Shown here piece after piece: positions 25,579 to 37,683 of a stretch of 64,000 nucleotides of DNA (position 1 is its first letter; each line of letters starts with the position of its first letter). The stretch comes from Punica granatum (lineage: Eukaryota > Streptophyta > Magnoliopsida > Myrtales > Lythraceae): contig NC_045129.1 of NCBI RefSeq assembly GCF_007655135.1, positions 4,092,001 through 4,156,000 of the forward strand, read 5' to 3'. Position numbers and translations under genes: made by a program. Below the pieces are notes generated by a model that worked only from the letters and a program-made list of their open reading frames with translations, had not been told where the DNA came from and searched no databases.

Positions 25579-26128
25579 TGTTGTAGTGTCCATCTAACCT
25601 AGGATGAATGAGACCAGTGTTTCCCCTGTCATTGATTGGATTTACCTGCGAATATGGCATGCATCGATCAGGTCCTCACGGTAGCTAGCCCGTGGCAAGC
25701 TCAACCAGAAACTTCCTGAAGCTCTAAATGTCACTTTTCATGTTAAAATTTCCTTGATATATAGATTGTTCATATAATATATATTTGGGCGATAACATAT
25801 CCAAAAGGTTGTATGTAAGTGTGTATATATATATATATATATATCGTGATGGCTAGGTCCCTGGTTCAAGTCCAGGAAAACCTAGCTGCAGCAAGGAAAG
25901 GCTACTAAATGTGAAAGATCATACTGGTCTCAGTATAAGTCGTTTTCTGAAGGAATGCGAAAGCATACAAATAGCAGTGCATACAGATTCATTTCGTCCC
26001 CTGGGAATTGCTGGACAAGCTGCAGTAAGACTTTTAGGTTGACAATTTGACACACATAACTTAGTACAGAAAGGGAAGTTTTCCAGACCATGAGGAAGAG
26101 TACGGACAGCAACAACGATAAGAAGACT

Positions 26129-29100
26129 TCAGGAACTAAAAAAAGCTTCGGTGAAACCTCTCCAGAGGTTACTCCACGCAGAAGAAGAACTAGAGGTGCT
26201 CTGGGTGGAAGAGTGGTACTCAATGCTCGAAGGTTGTACATCGTTATAGCTGCTGATGCTGGATGCTCCGCCCTTACTCGCCGTACCCTGGCTTCTTTCA
26301 AGAGTTAGATCACGACATGCTTTAAGGTCTGCATGAACCTTATGTATGTCTGGGCGTTTAGCTGCAGCTTTTTCCACGCATGATATTGCTATAGTCACCA
26401 ACTTGTCAGCCGAGTCTGAATCGTATTGCCCATCTAGCCTTGGATCAACAATTTGCCGTTGGTAGTTTTGTTTTTTGACTTCTCGAACTGCCCAGTCGAC
26501 CACGTGTTCGTTACCTTGTACAGGACGGGCAGTGATTAGCTCAAGAAGCACGACCCCGAAACTATAAATGTCGCTTTTCTTGGTCAAACTTCTAGACGTA
26601 CAATATCTGCAGGTAACAATGAAGCAAAGAGGTGGTTAGAGAAAATCTATTCAGATTCATTCTCTCGAATAACTGAATTTATTTGCAATCTGTATGGACT
26701 GAGAAAAGAAAATGAAAAAGCAACAGACAAGAGTATTTTGGTGTGCAATAACTAGATCATATTCTTACTCTGGGTCAAGGTAACCGCGTGTTCCAACAGA
26801 ATCAGTTGTGATAAAAGTGCCATTTGTACTTGAAAAAATTCTCGATAATCCAAAGTCAGAAATCTTGGCCTGCAAGTGTTCGTCCAGCAGGATATTTGCT
26901 GTCTTTATATCTCGGTGAATGTTAGGTGGATTGCAATTGTTGTGCAAGTAATCCAGTCCTGCAATTCAATCCCAAATTTGAGGGTTCAAATAACATAAAT
27001 AGACTGACGTGCAAAATCTGTATATAGAACGATATATGTTTGGTCATTATCCAATATGTTTCGTTTCATTGGCAGCGTATACCTTTTGCTGCGTCAACTG
27101 CAATGCACAATCTCTGGTCCCAGGTCAAAAAGTTTGCATTCTTTCCTGATAAATTTTCGTGCAAGTTTCCCTTGGCCAAGTACTCGTATATTAGTGCCTT
27201 GTTTTCTGGTTCATCACAGTATCCCAGAAGCGCAACCAAGTTCTTGTGGTGTATTTTCAAGAGTAGTTTTGCCTGCAATTTAATTTGAGATGGTTAATTT
27301 TCCGGAAGAATGAATTGCTTCCGGTATGGAGATGCCATATCAAGCAAAGAACACTAGAGAAACAGAGATGGGGATGAGAAAATAAATTTCACCTCAGTTT
27401 CGAATTGCCTGGGGCCTTCCTTAGCTGATCGAGATAGCTTTTTCACAGCAACTTCAGTACCGTCATCTAGCTTGCCACGGAAAACTTTTCTAAAATTCCC
27501 TTCTCCGATAATCTTCTCAACATCGAAGTTCTCGGTGATTCTTGCAACCTCGTCGAGGGTGAAATGACGCATTAGTTTTCCTGAAATCCCCTTTGATCCA
27601 GACTCGGACTTTCCCTTCTTGCTTTCCATGCTTTTCCTTCTTTTAGCTGAATGATGACAATCTAATTAGCTCGTGCAAGTGTATGGGTCCTTTATCTAGC
27701 CATTTGATCAAGTCTAACCACTGCAGCTAATTGTTTAATGATGACAAAGAATCTTTAACTTTAACTCAACACACTACACAACAAAAACACACGTTTCCCA
27801 AGTTAAATTTATAATTTCATCTCATTTGTCATTTTTCACATTCAAAATCAAAATCAAAATCAAAATTATTTTAACTCTGAAACCAAACGCACCTTTATAT
27901 TCTACGTGTACCTTCAGATGATAATCACGACCAATTCATCCTAGCTTGAAGCGGGCTAAAAGATCAACCATATTAACTGATTCTAACCAATTGAAAGGAT
28001 CATCTGATCAATCCAGAGATCATTTTTGTTGTTTTCCAAACGTTTTCTCCCATTTTTGATGAAACTTTCTCGTAAAAGTATTTTAACAATTTTTGCGGTG
28101 ATGTTAGTAGATGCTATTCAAACCGTCCCAATTGTGCCAAAAGCAAGAGAGAAGAAATGATATAACTATCCAAATGCAACCCACCACCACAACAGTGCAT
28201 CCGGAAGCTGAAGCAATTATGATGAGTTCCTTTTTTTTTTCCGACAAGCCACAAGAACCTGACATGCAGAGATTGGCATTTTCGGCCAAACTGCATCACA
28301 AGGAGGAAGGTGATGATCTCAATAAGTTAGTGATTTGTAACAACTCATGCACGAATTAGCAAAATGAGCCAAATTTATATTCTTATATTCACACATATGC
28401 TCAAAAAAAGACATACAAAAAACATACATCGAAAGCAGTCTATATGCAGCGACTTGCATACGCTTTACGACTTTTGGTTCATTAGCTCTCTCTTCGAGAT
28501 TTTTCCATTCGTTTTCCTCTATAACTAACTTCTGATGACTGATCAATTACGTTAATAATGAAAACAACCCTTACATCGCTTTTGGGCTTGGCCCCATTTA
28601 TCACCCAAAAAAGGAACAATAACCATACATTGCTTTACTATCCGACGACTTACCTCAGTTGCAGTGTGTTATCACTGGCCCTCCTCAGTAAATTCTTGGG
28701 TACTGAGCCGCTCAGCTTATTTCCAGTTAAGTCGCTGCAAAAATAAAATTTGCCCCAGCCTTTACATGTAACTGGCCAATTGGTCCATCCTTGATTTCAT
28801 ATTTTTCTGATGACTATTTACTATGTTTAACTTTAATTAGCCAATTTACTAACAACAAATCGTGCTGAAGTATAAAATAAATAAGTAAGTAAAGTGCAAA
28901 TCCAACAAAATAAATGAAAAAACTCACAGGACTTTCAAGTTTTCCAGTTTTGCTAAGAATTCAGGCACTGATCCAATCAGTTCATTATGAGACAGATTCC
29001 TGCACAAATTATTGAGTTCAATTTATAAACAAGCATTTCTAAGGCACTGAACATTTTCAAAATGATGACTATTAATTGAAAATGTGCCGAACAATCCACG

Positions 29101-32047
29101 ACTTTATTTTTCTTAAAAATGCAATTGTATTAATTAAAATACTATTGATTAAATTCTTTTCATCTCAATATCTATATTTCACCCCTTTATGATATTACCT
29201 AGAAAATTTATCCATTAATTCGCAATCACTGATACTTACAAATATTCCAGTTCTGTTAGGCTGGCAAGTGAATTCGCTATGTTCCCTTTCAGGCCGCTGG
29301 AGCTCAAGTTCCTGCAAAGCAATTTCAATTTGCGTATCCCAGTATGTATGCACGCGTCCAACTTTAGGTAAAAGAAGAGCAAGTAATTGCTTACAATGAG
29401 GTGATCCTCGGAGGACTTCGGTGCTACAGTCACACCTTCCCATGTAAAATTAGTCGGTACACATGGATCTCCCTGCCAACTCTCTTTCATCGCGTTATAC
29501 ATTGTCTTGATATCATTCATAGCATTCGCTGTCATGACATTTTTCCAATTTAAGTGAAAATGACATTTGAACATCAAAAGATATTGAACTGATTGACGAG
29601 CCAGTAACATATGTGGCAAAAATAGATAGGCATACCATCATCGAGGGCTGTCGGAATTCTTGAAGGATCTAGCAGGTAATATATTTCGACTGCATTGAGG
29701 ATCAGAGATTGGCCTGCATATGTCGGGACAAGTATGAAGTTGAAGCCAATGCCACTAGTAAACTGCTTGGAAGGAATGGTCACCGGTGTCAAGTACCTGA
29801 GGCTGATCTTGGTTAGATTCTTCCCGTTGATGTAAATAGTAAAATCTCTCAATGGCGACAGTTCCACCATTTCAGCAAAGTGAAAATACACAATCCACTT
29901 ATCGGCAGTGATTGTTGTGTGCCAATTGATACTTAAGGAGCCAGTATTGCTATCCGCCATTGCGAAAGTTTCAAGAACTCCTACAGGAACATCATATGAG
30001 TCACTTCTTGTGACAAGAACAGGGTCAGATGTTAAGTTCCATCTTCCGAATTTCATCGTGGCAGTGTAATTTGTATCATCGGCCCACCACAGACGGTCCT
30101 GGACATCTTGTGGGTGTCTAACAAACAGGAGGAGAAACAATCATTATGACATTATTCTTGGTTAGTGCTTTATAAAGCTGAAAGGACCAAAAAAAAAACA
30201 AAAGATATATAGACGCGGACCCGCAATAACACCACTCATGTAAAGTAATAACTCGAACTTTGTGTTTTAAAGTATCCGGTACCATCCACCATTATCAGTT
30301 AAAGAGTTGATACTTATTAAATATCTTCTTGGACAACCGAACTAGCACAAGCGGTCACAACCACTCGGACAGTAAACTCAGCGAGGTTACAAAATTGATC
30401 TCCTCTTGATACAGAGCTCTTTGAGGCTAACCAACACGTGCACAATGGCATACGCATGCATACAGCCAATTTCATTACTGGTGGGGCGTTGATGGAGCCC
30501 TTTGAATAAATCTAAGGCCATGAAAAGAATTATGTTCTTGCACGATGAATGTACCATGTAGAAAAAGAAAAAAAGACAGAGACCACAGGAATCGCGTTCG
30601 AATCGTGGGAAGCTCCTTCATTGAACAACTCCCCAATGACACTGGAATATCAGTCCGAACATTATTCTGCATATATGTGAAGATCAATAACCAAGGAATA
30701 ATAATCCACTAAAGACACACATGTCATGATGTCGTTTCTGGCGTAAATCAGCGTAAATAATTTACCTGATAATTTCTTTGCTGCCGATGTTTAGCCGCTA
30801 GTAAAGCGCAAGTGTTGTGGCATCAGTCTGGTAAATGGTGTCATTCAACGGCCGCAATTCCAATGAAGAAATGAAAGGGATTCCGGTACTAGTCTTTACA
30901 AGGCACACCTGTATAGTGTGATCCGCTGACGAAATAACATGGATGATCTCGTTATGGATGTAAGAGCCGATGGATGAAAAATTGATAGTTGCCCAGTAGT
31001 TAACACCAATATACAGGTCAAATGTCGGGGGCTGACTTTGACCATCATAGTTCCCGTAGAGAAAAGCTGCCCTGATCAGATATTTGCTGCTGTTGCCGCC
31101 ACTGGTCGGTCAGATAGTATAACAGTTCCTAGTTCCGTTAGGGAATACCCTCAAGGTCTTTGAACTTGGTCGTAGGCTCCTGTACATGAAATTGCTCGAT
31201 ACCTGTTGGTTGTGTCCAGAGTCTACAAACCCATCATCCGTCTCATAGTATATGTTAAGATCAGGGTCATTGTTTGGATTTGCTGCTCCACAGTCAATGC
31301 TAATGAAACCTTAATTCATTTATAAAGAGACATCAGAAGGCCAGACAGTAACACCTAGCTTGCTAGAACATAATATTACTGGCATGGTATGCATAAATTT
31401 GTATAAGTTTTTGCTTGATTAGATAGATAGATTAATCAATATGTAAATTATGAAATTTTGAACAGCTGAAAATTGAATCTAACTATGGTTTGCTACAGCT
31501 AATTCCATGTAGCTAGAAATCATATCTTTCCAGTGTTCTTTTTCTTTCAACATATAAATGAGCCAGGAAGTGTGCTTCGACATATAAACATAAGGATCGA
31601 TGAGCATGGAACTTTGGAAGTCATGACGCGAGTTGGACAAGCTAATTTCCGGGAGATTTAGTGTGGAACGATGCCATTAAGCGTACGCACTAACAAAAAG
31701 CCAATGGCGTCTGTGTGTGTTGTGATCTTGCTTCTCATGAGAGGTCATGTTACAATTGTCTTAGAACTTAATCTACAGCTACATAATTAAATTATTGGGA
31801 GTACTCTTCTCGCTTCTATGTTTATTGTTTAATGCTCTTGTATTGTCCATTTTTGTCTTCCGCTTGTAAGATTGTGGACAACGATCCGACATACATTTCA
31901 TGGAAAATTAAAAGAACTATCTAAAGATATGGAGATACATAGAGACTAACCTGGATTGTTGGGGTCTTCCCCTAGAACCAGTATCCTAGTAGCTGAGATC
32001 GTCCATAAGACAAACAAAAACAACAAAAACATTGATAATATTTCCAT
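26129..32047 (-). pseudogene. Malectin-like LRR receptor kinase E1, broken copy
   Basis: The exon order is that of E2, with a signal exon at 31951-32047 ([15 protein letters not shown]). There are four independent lesions. (1) In the first malectin exon, CGA has become TGA at 31110-31112 after CYTI. (2) In the WQGDPC exon, two single-base losses near 29415 and 29431 shift the frame, so VNCST reads as VTVAP. (3) The transmembrane exon near 28160 lost about 21 bp, including the WRK anchor and the splice donor present in E2. (4) The glycine loop is GEGNFRKV (AGA at 27489-27491) instead of GEGNFGKV. The catalytic loop also reads NIHRD instead of IIHRD. The kinase exons stay open down to 26129. 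It cannot make a full-length receptor. Confidence 0.85.
27757..27892. mobile_element. MITE-like insertion in an E1 intron
   Basis: Absent from the matching place in E2 (about 39398-39424). One end reads, on the minus strand, GGTGCGTTTGGTTTCAGAG followed by repeats of ATTTTG. The same end motif is seen in the 63515-63740 element. The other end (CTTTAACTTTAACTCAACAC) does not show a clear inverted repeat. Confidence 0.4.
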
Positions 32048-33775
32048 TTCCTTTTCTCAGAGATCCACAGAGACAGAGACAGAGATAGAGAGAGAGAGAG
32101 AAACTGAGTTTGGGAAAACTGAAATGGTACCCTATGCCTATGGGGAGATTTGGTGCATTAAATATCAATGCGATGGACCCCATTAATTCCACTGTAACCC
32201 TCTACACGTAACATGATGTTGGGGTCTCTGATAATTCCGGGAAATCATCAGAATTCAACCCCGAGGTCATCTCAGCACAGGTAACATGTGCCAGCTGGTA
32301 TCGCGCATGAGTTATCGTATGGCTGAGCAGATTACTCTAGATATGAAAATAGGTTCTCACACTTGTCAATAGTTAGCATCATCGTAATGTTTAGTCTCAT
32401 ACGACTTTTACCATATGCAGTCTCTCCTCCAAAGTAATGCTATCTACGTACCACCTCAGCTTCTACATATCAAAAGGATGTATGTTTGTCTAATCGGTTT
32501 GGTGGTCGGTCGAGCTTAACATTAACTGGGATATAGTCTACTAATGTACGAAACAAAGTAAGAAACTTCCAAGCGTACGAGTGTCCATGGAAAAAGTTCA
32601 CAAATTGCATTGGGAATTCTTTCTTAATTTCTCCCTCATAGAAAGAAGGGACGAAGCTCCCCGAGATTTGAGGATTGTCCGTCTTATCGATCTTATGTCG
32701 GATGCAGCACTTGTGCAAAAATTAATAATTTCCCCTGGCAAAGCATTTCTGTACTGGTGGGTCTCTCATCGGATTTGCGATATCTTTTTCTTTTTCTGTC
32801 GGTTGCCATATATATCCACACATATATATAGACAAGTGAGATTGAGACGTATGTTTGGCTTAATTGCATCCATCCATGTTGAACATCTTCTTGATCTGAA
32901 CTTATACCCTTATTAAGGGTGAAGCCAGGAAGCAATTGCAATAACAAAAGGCATATATTCTTCCCAAATACACAGTCCCAAAAAAATTGAAAGATGTCCT
33001 ATATGTAAGTCTCTAATTGAGTTCTTGATCCTTCCCGCTACAAGTATAACCTTGCAAAAAAATTAGTGTAATTAAAACACATTGGTCACCCCTTCGCACT
33101 TGTCAATAGTTGAAACAGTATGGGGCAAACCACATTCGATCGGAAACCAAGGACACGCCTCCCCCCGCTTAATATTTTTGCTATGCTAAAGATCTTATGA
33201 TCCCACATGAGAAAAGTAAGAGCAAATTCTTAGATTTATAAGAGATGAGATACCTCCACTTACGTCATGTCCTAAATCCCACATCGATCGTATATTTGAA
33301 AGGTATGAACTTATATTCAAGGCCTCCGATGTGGGATTTGGAGTATGACAACCTATTAGCTTAACCTATTAGATTGGATATGGACTGGACCGCTTATATG
33401 CTTAGAGCCTTAGAGCTAGGCCATCCTCGTCTATGCAAGCAAACCATGAGTATCGCCACTACTAGCTTTTATCTTTGAGTTGAAGATGACCTAAGGAATT
33501 TACTATGCTCATTCTTTCTTTTTCTTTTTTTTTCCCCTTCCAAGATCATTCCAACTACTTTCCTCTTCCCTTTATTTACATCAAAGAAGATCTTTTTTCT
33601 TTTTTGTTTTTGATTTTTTAATTTTTTATCTAATATGAGCGAAAAAGTCGAAGTCAAGTCAATGAAGAAAATTGAAGAGGTACAAAATTATTATATAATA
33701 ATCAGGTGAAGATAAGTAGGCCATAATGTGAAGAGGAATCAGAGCATTAAAGCTTTTGCATGAGTGGAGGGTCTT
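32048..33775. other. E1 upstream region
   Basis: About 99% identical to 43613-45340. A CT-rich leader (GA-rich on the plus strand, 32065-32102) lies just above the ATG. Short frames here are equally preserved in both units because the DNA is nearly identical, so they are not evidence of genes. An inverted pair of AAATCCCACATCG arms is at 33274-33286 and 33327-33339. Confidence 0.6.
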
Positions 33776-35601
33776 TGACGCAGCGTACAACGCGAGTAAC
33801 CGTTACAGACCCGTTGATTCGCACACGAATACCGGAATTATGACCTTCTATATCTGTTGATTCTACGAATACCAGGAAATAGGCATCAAACTCGAATCGA
33901 TTCTAGATTGGTCAAAGCAAGAAAGCTCTGGATTTTATTGATAATCTGAAAAGACGACTCTACTACTCTTTGCCCTAGGGCTTACATCATTTAAATAGAG
34001 AAAACGAGAATATATCGAAAGAAATAAAAATATTTTTAAAGATAAACTATTTCCTAAAAATATTCTTAAAGATAAACTATTTCCTAAAAATATTCTTAAA
34101 GATAAATTATTTCCTAAAATATATTAAAAAACCCTAATTAACATAAAATTGCCCATTTGAGACCTTAAACGATCGAATTCGCCTAAAATATCGAAATTTC
34201 ACGGCCATAGGCCATAAGTTTTGCTCCGGAGGCCGTTTTCTTTGAGACAGGGTCGTCAAAACCTAATTTTCTCCAGGTAGCGATTTTCCAGCTCATCTGC
34301 CGCATCATTCTCCCTTGGGTGGAGAGAATTTGCCCTCGAATTCACCCTAGGAGTCTGGAGATAAAATTATCCACACAAACATACACATCTTCCATACTTG
34401 ACCAAAAACCGATGTTAGCCCATGCTTCAGAACGGATGATTGGAAAAAATCCCGACTCAAAATACTCTGCCGCAGTGATTGGTTCGATAGAGACATTTGA
34501 CATCATCGTCCTCATCTGTTGATTCGAGGCATAATACTTCTCCATTTCCTGCTTCAGCCTCGCCTCCCTCCTATCTTTTCTTCGCGAGTCCATCCTCTCG
34601 TCGATGGCCTCCCAGATTGCATCGGCCTCCTTGTCGTCCTCATCATACTCGGCAGAAACAAAAAGACCCACATCATTCCCCTCAAATTCATCGAATTTCC
34701 AGTTCTCGTCATAACCCTTGTCATCTCCCTCAACATCCTCGTCGAACTTGGGCTCTCCATCGCCTCCCGCTACAAAAAATGCTTCATCGGATGGATCCTC
34801 TTCGGAAAACAAAGTCGCGTCCCCTTCAGAATTGGAATCATACTCAATTTCCTCTCGATCAAGGTCAGAATTCGAATTAGGGTTTCTTCGATTCTGATTC
34901 TCCAAAAGTGCAGCCATCTGCTGTGTGAACTGTTCCATCATACGATCCATCCTCTGCTCCATCCTCTGATCCAGCTGATCTAGCTGATCTAGCCTCTGCT
35001 CTAGATATCGCATATATTCACGGTCATGAACATCTTCCACACGATCCCTCCTCCTGAGCGGCATCGTTGATCCAAGAACGAACTTGGCTTTGATACCAAC
35101 TGACGCAGCGTACAACGCGAGTAACCGTCACAGACCCGTTGATTCGCGCACGAATACCGGAACTACGACCTTCTATACCTGTTGATTCTACGAATACCAG
35201 GAATAGGCATCAAACTCGAATCGATCCGAGATTGGACAAAGTAAGAAAGCTCTTAATTTTATTGATAATCCGAAAAGACGACTTCACTACCACTTTGCCC
35301 TAGGGCTTACATCGTTTAAATAGAGAAAACGAGAATATATCGAAAGAAATAAAAATATTCTTAAAGATAAACTATTTCCTAAAAATATTTTTAAAGATAA
35401 ATTATTTCCTAAAATATAAAAAAAACCCTAATTAACATAAAATTGCCCATTTAAGGCCTTAAACGATCGAATTCGCCTAAAATATCGAAATTTCATGGCC
35501 ATAGGCCATGAGTTTTGCTCCGGAGGCCGTTTCCCTTGAGACAGGATCGTCAAAACCTAATATTCTCCAGGTACCGATTTTCCAGCTCGTCTGCCGCATC
35601 A
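33776..35601 (-). mobile_element. Small LTR retrotransposon with a gag-like ORF only
   Basis: Total 1826 bp. LTRs lie at 33776-34307 (532 bp) and 35101-35601 (501 bp), each TGACGCAGCG to GCCGCATCA on the plus strand, flanked by 5-bp target duplications GTCTT (33771-33775 and 35602-35606). On the minus strand the primer site TGGTATCAAAGC (35087-35098) matches tRNA-iMet except for one base. The polypurine tract CAAGGGAGAA is at 34308-34317. Unit 2 shows the empty site with a single GTCTT near 45338. No protease, reverse transcriptase or integrase fits in the 793-bp interior, so the element is non-autonomous. Confidence 0.93.
34342..35064 (-). CDS. Gag-like ORF of the non-autonomous LTR element
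   Basis: 240 residues starting MPLRRRDRVEDVHDRE. A Leu/Met/Gln-rich helical segment (RLDQLDQRMEQRMDRMMEQ) is probably a coiled coil. After it come NQNRRNPN, a long Asp/Glu-rich acidic stretch and a basic RRKDRREARLKQE segment. No CCHC zinc knuckle or protease motif is present. The N-terminal pattern resembles plant Ty3/gypsy gag starts, as in TR-GAG type elements. The frame is open, so the element may be fairly young or under some selection. Confidence 0.65.
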   Translation of the reverse strand: MPLRRRDRVEDVHDREYMRYLEQRLDQLDQLDQRMEQRMDRMMEQFTQQMAALLENQNRRNPNSNSDLDREEIEYDSNSEGDATLFSEEDPSDEAFFVAGGDGEPKFDEDVEGDDKGYDENWKFDEFEGNDVGLFVSAEYDEDDKEADAIWEAIDERMDSRRKDRREARLKQEMEKYYASNQQMRTMMSNVSIEPITAAEYFESGFFPIIRSEAWANIGFWSSMEDVYVCVDNFISRLLG

Positions 35602-35909
35602 GTCTTTCCATGACGTTTCCTTTTTCACCCCCATCAAATACTTTCAATTCTTCCTTATTATGACTTTTTCTTAACTTGCATAGAAAGAAGGGAAGAATTA
35701 TTGGAGGGATGAACAGAGCTTTACTCTCATTTACATCAATTGCAAAAACTATTAGTCTTTCTATTGGTTTTTGTTAAAGCTGCTTTTCCTCTGTCTTGTG
35801 TGTGCTCGTCCTGCTTTTTTTTTGGAAAAAAAAGTGTGGTTTAGTGCTTTCTGGGATAATTCTTCAATTGAACCGACGGATATAATGAGAGCATTGCTAA
35901 AACTAAAAT

Positions 35910-37144
35910 GATTAGATTTCGTGCTAAAGCAACATGCATCTCGTATTGAGAAGAGGCTTCCTCAACCGAGAAGAGAAAGAGATGTCGTTCGATTAGAGTT
36001 ATTGAGGCACATGTAAATACATGATAATTCAGGAAATATTTTACGCATGGGGCCTAACGCCTTCGACAGACTAGTTGAAATTTTTCGAGAAACGGGGAGA
36101 CTTAGAGATACTAAGTTCAGTTCTATTGAAGAACAAGTAGCCAAATTTCTTCACATCCTTTCTCATAATGTAAGGAGTCGAACCATGGGTTTTGTCTTTC
36201 GTCGATCTGGTGAAACCATCCGTCGTCACTTCCATAAAGTACTTAGATCCATTATATCGCTCGAAGATCATTTCCTGATACAGCCAGATGGACCAACAAT
36301 CCTAGAGGAGATACAATATAGTGGAGGATGATTTTATCTCTATTTTGATTAATTTAAATTATTTCAAATTATTATGCAATTAATTATATATAAATTTGTT
36401 TAACCATATGAAATATACATGTAGAATTGTATAGGTGCTGTAGATGGAGCACACTTTCGGGTCAAGGTTTCCAATGAGGATGCGCCAAGTTATAGAGGAA
36501 GAAAAGGATACCCAACAATGAACGTGCTAGCTGCATGTACATTCGATTTGAAATTTTACCTGGTTGGGAATGGTCTGCATCGGATTGAAGGCTTCTAGAT
36601 GATGCAAGAACTAGAATTGATAAACTGAAAGTTCCTTCATGTAAACCTCAATATAATATCAATTTTATTTACATATTAAAAATAGAAAAATAATAAATTA
36701 ATTTTTTTTGTGGATCTAGGTAAATATTATTTGGTGGATGCTGGATATATGCTACGATCTACGTTCATTACTCCGTACCGAAGCACTAGATACCATTTAA
36801 ATGAGTATTCTTGCCGCCCCCCGCAAAATGCCAAAGAGTTATTCAACTTAAGGCATTCATCATTACGAAACGCTATCGAACGAGCTTTTGGAGTGCTGAA
36901 AAAGAGATTCCCAATTATTGTAAATGGAACAGTGCCCCAATATGATGTGGATACGGTGCATTCAGTCATATTAACATGTGGTATTTTGCATAATTACTTG
37001 ATGGGAATCGATCCTGATGTTGTCCTTATTGCTGAAGTTGATAGAGAACTTATGAATCGTGATCCTGATACTGATACATTTATAACATCCCAAATTTCCG
37101 ATCAATATATATATATGTATTTAACTATATATATAATTGAATGA
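35910..37144 (+). pseudogene. PIF/Harbinger transposase remnant H1
   Basis: Three blocks in order: N-terminal (IEKRLPQPRRERD, MGPNAFDRLVEIFRETGRL) near 35940-36330; the first catalytic-Asp block (GAVDGAHFRVKV) near 36440-36570; and the second-Asp and Glu blocks (GKYYLVDAGY, RNAIERAFGVLKKRFP) at 36710-37030. An in-frame TAA in RLELLRHM-stop-IHD (near 36012) and further stops after NGLHRIEG (near 36596) inactivate it. DDE_Tnp_4/ALP1-type nuclease family. H2 shares both lesions. Confidence 0.8.
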
Positions 37145-37683
37145 TGTTGTAGTGTCCATCTAACCTAGGATGAACTAGACCAGTGTTTCCACGGTCATTG
37201 ATTGGATTTACCTGCAAATATGGCATGCATCGATCAGGTCCTCATGGTAGCTAGCCCATGGCAAGCTCAACCAGAAATTTCCTGAAGCTCTAAATGTAAC
37301 TTTGCATGTTCAAATTACCTTGATGTACAGATTGTTCATATAATATATATTTGGGTGATAGCATATCCAAAAGGCTTAAGTGTGTATATATATATATATA
37401 GTGATGGCTAGGTCCCTGGTTCAAGTCCAGGAAAACCTAGCTGCAGCAAGGAAAGGCTACTAAATGTGAAAGAGCATACTGGTCTAAGTATAAGTCGTTT
37501 TCTGAAAGTATGTGAAATCATATAAAGATCAGTGCATACAGATTCATTTCGTCTCCTGGGAATTGCTAGACAACCTCTAGGAAGACTTTTAGGTTGACAA
37601 TTTGACACAAGTAACATAGTACAGAAAGGGAAGTTTTCCAGACTATAAGGAAGAGTACGGACAGCAACAACGATAACAAGACT

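Larger units (their letters stand above)
25579..37144. repeat. Younger tandem duplication, unit 1 (11,566 bp)
   Basis: Starts at TGTTGTAGTG (25579) and ends at GAATGA (37144), where the second unit starts with the same TGTTGTAGTG. It holds pseudogene E1, its upstream region, an LTR element found only here, and a dead Harbinger transposase. Compared with unit 2 it has the 1826-bp element plus a 5-bp site duplication (33776-35606) and a MITE-like insertion at 27757-27892. It lacks about 96 bp near 26665. Confidence 0.92.

Noticed and set aside
25840..25895. Functional tRNA gene
   Set aside because: Only a T-arm-like hairpin and an acceptor-like stem are present. No D-arm or anticodon arm can be found.
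32470..32947. Short frames preserved in both duplicated units (also 44035-44512)
   Set aside because: The whole region is about 99% identical between units, including non-coding parts. Preservation therefore does not show coding selection, and no domain is recognisable.
34497..34983. Plus-strand frames inside the LTR element
   Set aside because: They lie opposite the gag-like ORF, which has the better start, composition and orientation relative to the primer site and polypurine tract.
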